A stretch of DNA of 5,211 nt, from positions 1-5,211 of the forward strand of contig JAIOSR010000030.1 in NCBI GenBank assembly GCA_021107495.1, given 5' to 3'. Of the stretch, positions 1-4,659 are shown one piece after another. The notes under the pieces were generated by a model. That model was not told the origin of the DNA. It saw only the letters and a program-made list of their open reading frames with translations, and did not search any database. The stretch is from Desulfobacterales bacterium (GTDB lineage: Bacteria; Desulfobacterota; DSM-4660; Desulfatiglandales; Desulfatiglandaceae). A program made the position numbers and the translations under genes. Position 1 is the first letter of the stretch; each line of letters opens with the position of its first letter.

Positions 1-719
1 GAAGATCCCATGGCCACCAGGACGTCCATGTTGGCGCTCCTGTTTTTCAGGCTCTTCCAGCCTCCGATATAATAATCCCGGCCCGTGTAAAATTGGACAG
101 GCGTTGCAAGGATCAGAAAAAACCAGTTAACCCATGCGGCATGACTCCATAATCCAAGGAGTCCAAAGTCTCTTCCCATGCTGAGAAAAAAAAGCGGCGC
201 GGTAAATATGACTCCCACAAAGAACTTTCGTGTCTGGTCCAATATCTCGGCCTTACGCGCGGCCAGTTCAGCATCTTCCCCATCAAAGGACTCATCCGGT
301 GGTATGGCCCCATACCCCGCCTTTTCTATGGCGCCGATCATTTCTTCAAAGGTTGTCATGCCCGGAATGTATGAAACAAGGACACGCTCGGTGGCAAAGT
401 TGACGGATGCCTGAACCACTCCGGGGACCTTTTTCTTCAAGGCCCTTTCAATGTTCATGGCACAGTTGGCACAGGTCATTCCGGTAACGGGAAATTCAAC
501 GGTTGCCCTTGTCACGCCGTATCCTGAATCATGAATTTTCTCTATAAGGTCCTCTATTCCAATCTCACTTGAATCATACGTTACGTCCGCCTGTTCAGTG
601 GCAAAATTGACATTCGTTTCCTTTACGCCCTGAAGCTTTTTCATGTTTCTTTCAATATTAAGGGCGCAATTGACGCATGACATCCCGGTTATCGGAAACC
701 TTATGTTCATTTCTGGCAT
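1..719 (-). CDS. copA: Copper-translocating P1B-type ATPase, N-terminal part (cut by window edge)
   Basis: This is the first 239 residues of a heavy-metal P-type ATPase; the phosphorylation, ATP-binding and metal-channel parts lie beyond the window. Two tandem heavy-metal-associated (HMA) domains are visible, about residues 4-72 and 74-142, each with a metal-binding GMxCxNC motif (Cys15/Cys18 and Cys83/Cys86). The two domains share further blocks (NIER, VNFATE) and look like an internal duplication. After a charged linker come two hydrophobic segments, about 167-181 and 195-211, and then the conserved stretch ending in NRSANMDVLVAMGS that typifies copper ATPases of this family. In that family the enzyme exports Cu(I) from the cytosol. 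The ATG at 717-719 is preceded at 7 bases by AAGGA, which overlaps the stop of the upstream metallochaperone gene 10 bases away, so the two are probably translated together. Silver, or another soft metal, is possible, since the CPC channel motif is not visible. Confidence 0.93.
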   Translation of the reverse strand, partial: MPEMNIRFPITGMSCVNCALNIERNMKKLQGVKETNVNFATEQADVTYDSSEIGIEDLIEKIHDSGYGVTRATVEFPVTGMTCANCAMNIERALKKKVPGVVQASVNFATERVLVSYIPGMTTFEEMIGAIEKAGYGAIPPDESFDGEDAELAARKAEILDQTRKFFVGVIFTAPLFFLSMGRDFGLLGLWSHAAWVNWFFLILATPVQFYTGRDYYIGGWKSLKNRSANMDVLVAMGS

Positions 720-729
720 CAGCTTTTCC

Positions 730-936
730 TTAATCAGCTGCCGGATAATTAATCTCTTTCAAAGTCGATTTGATCTTTTCAAGGGTTGCCGGTGTATCCC
801 ACTCAACAGTTATCTTTTTTTCCTCGGGGTTTCCCTCCACACTTGAGACCCCTTGAATCTCATTCAACTCGTTTTTGATGCTCATAACACAATGACCGCA
901 ACTTATGTTTGGTACTGAAAATGTCTTCGATTCCAT
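730..936 (-). CDS. copZ: CopZ-like heavy-metal-associated domain protein (copper chaperone)
   Basis: A 68-residue protein consisting of a single HMA domain. The metal site is NISCGHC, with Cys13 and Cys16; the usual GM before the first x-Cys is replaced by NI, while the CxHC core is kept. The rest follows the ferredoxin-like HMA pattern: a helix with KNELNEIQGV, a strand near KKITVEW, and a second helix LEKIKSTLKEINY. Small single-domain proteins of this kind carry Cu(I) in the cytosol and hand it to the HMA domains of the partner ATPase, which is encoded 10 bases downstream. A very strong Shine-Dalgarno AAGGAGGT (944-951) sits 7 bases before the ATG, so expression is likely higher than that of the ATPase. 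The gene starts 24 bases after the HEAT-protein gene, consistent with one operon. Metal specificity for copper rather than another soft metal is inferred from the neighbour. Confidence 0.9.
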   Translation of the reverse strand: MESKTFSVPNISCGHCVMSIKNELNEIQGVSSVEGNPEEKKITVEWDTPATLEKIKSTLKEINYPAAD

Positions 937-960
937 AACGATTACCTCCTTGTCGTGGGT

Positions 961-1653
961 TTACCCTATCAATTTTTCCAATGCCTCCTTCGCCAATTCT
1001 TTCACCCTGCGTCTGACCAGTCTCCGCTCCAGGTATATTTCAATTTCGGTCTCATCATCAGTCAGTTTTTCAAGACCCGGTCGGGCATCCTTTATCCCGA
1101 GCAACCCCATAATCCATGCCGCCAATCCCCTTAAAACCGAATCCCGGGAAAAAAGATACGGCATTATGTACGGACCGGCATCTATTACCTGTTCGGGCCT
1201 GACCTGGGAGAGTCTCCCAATACCCCAGAGCACCCCTCGCTGCATCAATTCGTGCTCCTGAAAATTCCCGTCTTCCTTTGCATAGGATATAAGGATACCG
1301 TTATATTCTTCAGCCAGGGCTTCGTGACAGGCCAATATCTCGCCCATGGCCTCAGGAGAACCCCATCCTATGCCCCCTGATTCATCGTTCAGGTTCCACA
1401 TGAGCCGGCGCATGATTACTCTGGCCGATTCCATATCTTCATCAGCATGCTTTGCCACCACCGCGCCCATTGCGATGACTGCTCTCCATCGTATCTGCTC
1501 ATCAAGGTTGTAAAGAAAAGAAAAAAGGGGATTGATCACCTGGCGAGCGGGAAGACGAGATAATGACTCAAGTTCCTTTTCAAAATCCGCTGATTTCAGC
1601 AATTCAAGGATCCTTTGTTTGAGTGCGCGGCCGCCTTGTTTTGCAGTATCCAT
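961..1653 (-). CDS. HEAT-repeat protein, DVU0298-like conserved hypothetical
   Basis: A soluble, mostly helical protein of about 230 residues with no signal peptide or membrane segment. The sequence reads as paired amphipathic helices typical of HEAT repeats: one repeat near IRWRAVIAMGAVVA, a second around RVIMRRLMWNLNDESGG, and a C-terminal one near LRGLAAWIMGLLGI with a charged capping helix ending KEALEKLIG. The middle blocks RRLMWNLNDESGGIGWGSPE and LMQRGVLWGIGRL match what I remember of a family named after Desulfovibrio DVU0298, common in sulfate reducers; its function is unknown to me. HEAT proteins generally act as protein-binding scaffolds. I choose ATG at 1653 because GGAGG lies 9 bases upstream. 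An in-frame GTG at 1659 would add two residues but lies only 3 bases from that Shine-Dalgarno. The gene leads the copper chaperone and ATPase genes, which suggests a link to metal handling, but that is inference. Confidence 0.85.
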   Translation of the reverse strand: MDTAKQGGRALKQRILELLKSADFEKELESLSRLPARQVINPLFSFLYNLDEQIRWRAVIAMGAVVAKHADEDMESARVIMRRLMWNLNDESGGIGWGSPEAMGEILACHEALAEEYNGILISYAKEDGNFQEHELMQRGVLWGIGRLSQVRPEQVIDAGPYIMPYLFSRDSVLRGLAAWIMGLLGIKDARPGLEKLTDDETEIEIYLERRLVRRRVKELAKEALEKLIG

Positions 1654-1658
1654 TTCCA

Positions 1659-1750
1659 CATGCCTCCGGGTGTATGTGCCAATCCTTACCCATGTGTGTG
1701 AAGGGAAGAGTCAAAACTTATGGGTAAGGTTCGGCATGATGGGAGGCATG
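1659..1750 (-). promoter_or_regulatory. Nested inverted repeats in the leader, masking a Shine-Dalgarno
   Basis: The 99-base gap between the peroxiredoxin and HEAT genes holds two nested perfect inverted repeats. The outer pair is CATGCCTCC at 1659-1667 and GGAGGCATG at 1742-1750 (9 bases). The inner pair is CCTTACCCAT at 1684-1693 and ATGGGTAAGG at 1720-1729 (10 bases, 26-base loop). In the minus-strand transcript the outer pair puts CAUGCCUCC, just after the peroxiredoxin stop codon, opposite the GGAGGCAUG that contains the Shine-Dalgarno of the HEAT gene. The seen facts are the repeats and their positions. The inference is a translational switch or coupling device: a ribosome ending at the upstream stop would cover the anti-Shine-Dalgarno. 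No T-tract follows on the minus strand, so it is not an ordinary terminator. The inner repeat could instead be a protein-binding operator. Confidence 0.6.
1663..1667 (-). promoter_or_regulatory. Shine-Dalgarno GGAGG of the HEAT-protein gene
   Basis: GGAGG lies 9 bases before the ATG at 1653 but only 3 bases before the in-frame GTG at 1659, which decides for the ATG. The same bases form one arm of a 9-base perfect inverted repeat whose other arm sits at 1742-1750, so the site could be masked in the mRNA. Confidence 0.75.
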
Positions 1751-1752
1751 AC

Positions 1753-2472
1753 CTAAAAAGCTTCTTCAACCTTCCAGGCCTCCCAGACCTTCCCTACAAG
1801 GTCAGGTCCCGGTTTAAGAGTGGGTTTACCCGGCTGCCAACCCGACGGGGCAGCTTCTTCACCGTTGGTCTTTCGAACATGCTGAAATGCCTGTACCTGT
1901 CTTATTAATTCACTTACATTTCGTCCTACAGGGGGAGTCATTACCTCAAAGGCCTGGATCACCCCGTCAGGATCAATGAGAAAGCGGCCTCGCATCTCGA
2001 CGCCTTCGGTTTCGTTATAGACTCCGTAGATCCTGCCTATGTTGCCGGGACCGTCCGATAGCATGGGAAAGGGGACTCCCCCTTCGACCATCTTGGAAAG
2101 CTCGTTATCCTGCCACATCTTGTGCACAAAATGACTGTCCACGCTTATTGAGAATATTTCTACGCCCAGGTCCTGGAGTTCCTTATATTTGGAGGCAACT
2201 GCCGCCAACTCCGTTGCTCAGACAAATGTAAAATCTCCAGGATAAAAACAAAGGACAACCCACTTGCCAAGATAATCCGATAGCTTGATCTGACCGAAAT
2301 TCCCACCCTGATATGCGGGCGCCTCAAAATCGGGTGCCTTGTCCCCTACCTTAATTGCCGTCATCGTTGCCCCCTTATTTTTTTCCGTTTCTTTCCTCTC
2401 TGTTTCCTCTTTTTGCGGCTTCCCGACCTTTGATCCGGTGGGCTTGCCGCAACCGACCTTTAATGGTTTCAT
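1753..2472 (-). CDS. prxU: Selenocysteine-containing peroxiredoxin (AhpC/TSA family), read through UGA
   Basis: One reading frame of 239 residues interrupted only by TGA at 2218-2220. The TGA falls exactly where peroxiredoxins carry the peroxidatic cysteine: the motif reads PGDFTFV-U-ATEL, against FTFVCPTEL in the ordinary enzyme, so P78, T82 and U85 keep the PxxxTxxC pattern. Sequence on both sides is intact AhpC/TSA family: VGDKAPDFEAPA before, FSISVDSHFVHKMW after, then the conserved Arg region MRGRFLIDPDG (Arg161) and the C-terminal arm ending in LVGKVWEAW. The enzyme reduces peroxides in the cytosol. The C-terminal arm, usually EVCPANW, reads EEAAPSGW, so the canonical resolving cysteine is missing; the only cysteines are Cys8 and Cys75. 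I choose the ATG at 2472 because AGGAGG stands 7 bases upstream; this gives a 36-residue Lys-rich extension before the classic start MTAIKV (2364), whose own Shine-Dalgarno (AAGGGGG) is weaker. A nonsense mutation is the alternative, but the exact position argues for selenocysteine. Confidence 0.88.
2191..2220 (-). promoter_or_regulatory. UGA selenocysteine codon with candidate bacterial SECIS hairpin
   Basis: The UGA (2220-2218) is followed in the mRNA by a possible hairpin: GGA (2212-2210) with UCC (2193-2191), a GUU bulge (2209-2207), then GGC (2206-2204) with GCC (2196-2194), closing a 7-base loop GGCAGUU. Bacterial SECIS elements lie directly 3' of the UGA, usually with a G among the first loop bases and often a bulged U in the stem; both are present. 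The loop starts 14 bases after the UGA, slightly closer than the range I recall for the family. A competing stem, GCAAC (2217-2213) with GUUGC (2199-2195), is also possible. I judged the pairing by eye only. Confidence 0.5.
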
Positions 2473-2479
2473 TCAAACA

Positions 2480-2485
2480 CCTCCT
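2480..2485 (-). promoter_or_regulatory. Strong Shine-Dalgarno AGGAGG deciding the peroxiredoxin start
   Basis: AGGAGG lies 7 bases before the ATG at 2472 and supports the longer peroxiredoxin with its 36-residue extension over the internal ATG at 2364. Confidence 0.75.
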
Positions 2486-2497
2486 CTTCATGCTTTG

Positions 2498-2513
2498 ATC
2501 ACTATTCAGTGAT
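2498..2513. repeat. 16-base palindrome upstream of the peroxiredoxin gene
   Basis: ATCACT and AGTGAT form a perfect 6-base inverted repeat with a 4-base spacer (ATTC). It begins 12 bases upstream of the peroxiredoxin Shine-Dalgarno, within the 130-base gap after the superoxide reductase gene. The size and symmetry fit an operator for a dimeric regulator, for example one sensing peroxide, but it does not match a consensus I know. It is AT-rich, short, and has no T-tract, so a terminator is unlikely. I found no convincing -35/-10 pair around it. Confidence 0.4.
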
Positions 2514-2602
2514 TATTGGTTACTGTTCCGGACCGGGGAGCCCGTGTTGAAAAATTTCCGTCCCGCCATCGACTGTGCCGGCTCACTCCACAATTTCCCA
2601 TA

Positions 2603-3013
2603 TTAAACATTAAATTCCGTCAACCAGAAATCATGGAGATTGCAAAAGCTTGTGGCATAAAGCTTAGACCCGGTGGTGGATGAAAGTTCATAGGTCGAAA
2701 TAGCCTTTTCATCCGAAGGTTGGAAGGTTTTCGATCCAAGGACCTTGCCATCTGCCGAAACCAGTGTATGTCGCACGATATAGTGCTTCCGGGACATGGG
2801 ATGCTTGGTTGTAATCGTTACCTTTTTTCCTTCTATCTTGACTTCCGGGGCATGGCTTCCTGTTTTTTTGGCCCATTTACCGGGATTTTCCTTTGTATAG
2901 ACGATGCCGGCAGGAAACTTTCCAGGCAGAGCGAGGACGCTCGCAGGCCTGGCCACAACCATACCTGCGGCCACAAGGACTGATTTTTTAAGGAAGTCTC
3001 TTCTATCGTTCAT
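2603..3013 (-). CDS. sor: Tat-exported one-iron superoxide reductase (neelaredoxin/desulfoferrodoxin family)
   Basis: A 136-residue protein. Residues 1-28 form a twin-arginine signal (RRDFLKK at 4-10, then a hydrophobic run, with possible cleavage after VLA at 28), so the protein is probably folded with its iron in the cytosol and sent to the periplasm. The mature part is a single desulfoferrodoxin-type iron domain without the N-terminal rubredoxin-like centre. All five ligands of the Fe(His)4(Cys) site can be placed: His54 (in GSHAPEV), His71 (KHPM), His77 (KHYIV), Cys124 and His127 (SFCNLHDFW). Family members reduce superoxide to hydrogen peroxide. Oddly, the Glu-Lys before the first ligand in the common EKHxP motif are replaced by Gly52-Ser53. 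ATG at 3013 is chosen because AAGGAG (3021-3026) lies 7 bases upstream; a longer frame reading upstream to 3160 only overlaps the Cys-rich gene. Its ATGA start overlaps that gene's stop by 4 bases, so translation is coupled. Confidence 0.9.
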   Translation of the reverse strand: MNDRRDFLKKSVLVAAGMVVARPASVLALPGKFPAGIVYTKENPGKWAKKTGSHAPEVKIEGKKVTITTKHPMSRKHYIVRHTLVSADGKVLGSKTFQPSDEKAISTYELSSTTGSKLYATSFCNLHDFWLTEFNV

Positions 3014-3222
3014 GATATTTCTCCTTTTGATTCTTCGAATTTTTTCCTCTTCCACTCCAGGTATTGACCATAGGTAAAACCTGAACCCAGTTCGGATGCG
3101 CCTTGTCTGTGCACACCTTGACGGCAGGCACGACAGCGGCTCTTGCTGCACACCTGGCATTCAATACAATCCGGGCATTTCTTCTTTTCCATGTTGACGC
3201 ATTTTTTCTCGATGTTTAACAT
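3010..3222 (-). CDS. Small Cys-rich protein, probable metal or Fe-S binder, unknown function
   Basis: A 70-residue protein I do not recognise. Seven cysteines stand in the first half: Cys8, then 16, 19, 22 and 25 as CxxCxxCxxC, followed by Cys30 and Cys33 (CRAC), with His38 close by. This pattern suits a zinc site or an iron-sulfur cluster. The second half is Cys-free, with the stretch SELGSGFTYGQYLEWKRKKF predicted helical and basic. There is no signal peptide or membrane segment, so it should act in the cytosol. The start ATG (3222) overlaps the end of the YeeE/YedE gene by 7 bases and the stop overlaps the superoxide reductase start as ATGA. This double overlap, in a coherent frame, is the main evidence that it is a real gene. 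A second in-frame ATG at 3192 (MEKKKC) is possible; neither has a clear Shine-Dalgarno of its own, so translation probably relies on coupling. It might assist iron loading of the reductase before export, but that is only a guess from position. Confidence 0.75.
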   Translation of the reverse strand: MLNIEKKCVNMEKKKCPDCIECQVCSKSRCRACRQGVHRQGASELGSGFTYGQYLEWKRKKFEESKGEIS

Positions 3223-4022
3223 CCTTCATCATCTACAATTTTAAACTCAGATGAAGAGGGTTCTTCTGACTTAATGGCGGGCTTTTGAATCTCTTCCGTC
3301 TTCTTTTGAGGCTGAACCCGGGAAGATTGTCTTTCCGCTGCAATACGGTCGGGATTTACAATAGCGAGAATCAGGCCTAAAAGTATAAGGAGCGCCGCGG
3401 CAGACCTCTTTACTCTACTTGAGCCACCCGGGAGGGTTACCCTGTCTCCAAATTTTTCTTCCACCTTTTCGACAAACCAGTAAGCCCCCACGGCCATAAG
3501 ACATACCAACAGCGCAACGATACCCGAGTTAAGCTTCAGGACATCGGAGACGCTGACCGCACCCATATTGCCTGCGTTATAGAAGCTCTCAAGGAACGGG
3601 AATATCTCGGCAAAGATAAATGAGCCAAACATCATACCGACAATAAATATCAAGCCGTCAAGCTTGCCGGATACCGTGGCCACGATAGAGGTTGTGGGGC
3701 AATAGCCGCCCATTACGAACCCTATTCCCAGAACAAGGCCCCCCGCAATCTGGGGCCATATATAGGTGGGTAAAACATATACGCGACTGAGGTCGATCCA
3801 GCCGAATACGGAAAAATAGAGGAGCCCCAGCATACACACAACAATAGCTGTGAACATGACTTTCAGGACTGAGAAGTCCCTGAGATAAAATATTGCCGTG
3901 AGTTTTCTCACATTCCCGAAGCCCGCCCTTTCAAGCACGAACCCGAAAAAAAAGCCTGTTAGTACGGCCAATTGAAGACCGTAAGCAAAATCAAACCAGC
4001 CGAATTTATAAAGAGGTCCCAT
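3216..4022 (-). CDS. YeeE/YedE family membrane protein (sulfur-compound transporter), long partner
   Basis: A 268-residue integral membrane protein with about six hydrophobic segments, near residues 11-30, 53-75, 90-108, 121-140, 166-184 and 206-222. The motif GGYCPTTS (Cys108) with surrounding GLVLGIGFVMGGYCP and the early block GFFFGFVLERAGFGN are characteristic of the YeeE/YedE (Sulf_transp) family. Characterised members such as TsuA/YeeE carry thiosulfate, with conserved membrane cysteines handling the substrate; other members are linked to sulfide or selenium. The substrate here is not proved. The C-terminal tail, 226-268, is hydrophilic, rich in Lys, Glu and Ser, and ends in a cysteine (DEGC), which I have not seen as a family feature. 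The ATG at 4022 overlaps the stop of the upstream short partner as TAATG, with AAGGAG 8 bases before it. A longer frame upstream to 4202 is a shadow of that partner. Confidence 0.88.
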   Translation of the reverse strand: MGPLYKFGWFDFAYGLQLAVLTGFFFGFVLERAGFGNVRKLTAIFYLRDFSVLKVMFTAIVVCMLGLLYFSVFGWIDLSRVYVLPTYIWPQIAGGLVLGIGFVMGGYCPTTSIVATVSGKLDGLIFIVGMMFGSFIFAEIFPFLESFYNAGNMGAVSVSDVLKLNSGIVALLVCLMAVGAYWFVEKVEEKFGDRVTLPGGSSRVKRSAAALLILLGLILAIVNPDRIAAERQSSRVQPQKKTEEIQKPAIKSEEPSSSEFKIVDDEGC

Positions 4023-4531
4023 TACAACCACTCCTTTCTGAAAAAGTAGGCGGTTGCATATGCGCCGGCAAAGATACAGAACATAAAAATCCAGCTCCCG
4101 AATGCAAGTTCGGAAGCACCGGTAAGGGCCTGTCCGCTTGTACACCCCCTTGCTAATCGCGCGGCAAATCCTGAAAGGATGCCACCGCCAAATGCAAGCC
4201 ACAGCCGGGCTGAAACTCCAATTGACGGCCCCCTTGCCACCTCACCTTTTATCCTGTTGGATATGAAGGCTGAAAACAGACCCCCCAACCCGGCCCCTAA
4301 GCTCAGAAAGACTATCCAGGCCATAAGCGGGGATTTGCCCCCGTGAGTATATTTTGAAAGGTATTTATTGCTCTCTACATGCCCGGGCGCTACCAGCTTG
4401 ACCCCGGCCGTGGAAATCCGGGCGAAGGACGCTGATGACCCCACGCCCCTGCCCATGGTATAGAAAGTAAACAACAGGACTAAACCTAAGAGAGCACCGA
4501 TTACATAGGGGTTGGCATAACGAGGGTTCAT
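4022..4531 (-). CDS. YeeE/YedE family membrane protein, short partner
   Basis: A 169-residue membrane protein with about four hydrophobic segments, near residues 9-25, 69-90, 108-126 and 143-164. The family signature ARGCTSGQ (Cys130) precedes the last segment, and a second cysteine, Cys152, sits inside it. Between the first and second segments is a hydrophilic loop (31-66), and the first helix resembles an added anchor. Half-size YeeE/YedE proteins that work with a second family member are known, for example the PmpA/PmpB pairs, so this and the next gene probably form one transporter, each supplying a cysteine motif for passage of thiosulfate or a related sulfur species. AGGAG lies 7 bases before the ATG. 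The stop overlaps the partner's start by one base. It is the first gene of the four-gene overlapping unit and follows a 199-base gap, so a promoter for the unit may lie in that gap. Confidence 0.87.
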   Translation of the reverse strand: MNPRYANPYVIGALLGLVLLFTFYTMGRGVGSSASFARISTAGVKLVAPGHVESNKYLSKYTHGGKSPLMAWIVFLSLGAGLGGLFSAFISNRIKGEVARGPSIGVSARLWLAFGGGILSGFAARLARGCTSGQALTGASELAFGSWIFMFCIFAGAYATAYFFRKEWL

Positions 4532-4581
4532 GATCTATCTCCTAATTAGTGTCCATCCGGAAACGACCAATTTCGAGCTGG

Positions 4582-4653
4582 AGCTTTCAGCGGTCAGCCA
4601 ACACTTTGTTTTTAATGTCCTTTGCTGAAAGCCGAAAGCTGATGGCTGATAGC
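4582..4653. repeat. Inverted arrays of degenerate heptamers
   Basis: Two short arrays of a 7-base unit face each other. The left arm (4583-4600) reads GCTTTCA, GCGGTCA, GCCA; the right arm (4624-4653) holds TGAAAGC, CGAAAGC, TGATGGC, TGATAGC after an initial GC. The arms form a 17-base imperfect inverted repeat, 4582-4598 against 4624-4640, matching at 14 of 17 positions, around a 25-base centre. Similar heptamer clutter is, as I recall, scattered between genes in various proteobacterial genomes. There is no T-tract, so it is not an obvious terminator; it may be a small dispersed repeat element. Confidence 0.6.
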
Positions 4654-4659
4654 GCGCCC

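Noticed and set aside
905..1261. Plus-strand open frame of 118 codons
   Set aside because: It is antisense to the HEAT and chaperone genes, with low-complexity Ser-rich content typical of a shadow frame.
1684..1729. Inner 10-base inverted repeat as an intrinsic terminator after the peroxiredoxin
   Set aside because: The loop is 26 bases and no T-tract follows on the minus strand, so it lacks the standard form.
2218..2220. TGA in the peroxiredoxin as a nonsense mutation making a pseudogene
   Set aside because: It falls precisely on the catalytic cysteine codon, the frame is otherwise intact on both sides, and a plausible hairpin follows. Selenocysteine is the simpler reading.
2514..2602. A sigma-70 promoter for the peroxiredoxin gene
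   Set aside because: I looked for -35 and -10 boxes with proper spacing on the minus strand and found none good enough to call.
2603..3160. A longer start for the superoxide reductase, adding 49 residues
   Set aside because: The added stretch overlaps the Cys-rich gene and precedes a good Tat signal; AAGGAG 7 bases before 3013 marks the true start.
3216..4202. A longer start for the long YeeE/YedE protein, adding 60 residues
   Set aside because: The extra residues are an out-of-frame reading of the short YeeE/YedE gene; AAGGAG and the TAATG overlap fix the start at 4022.
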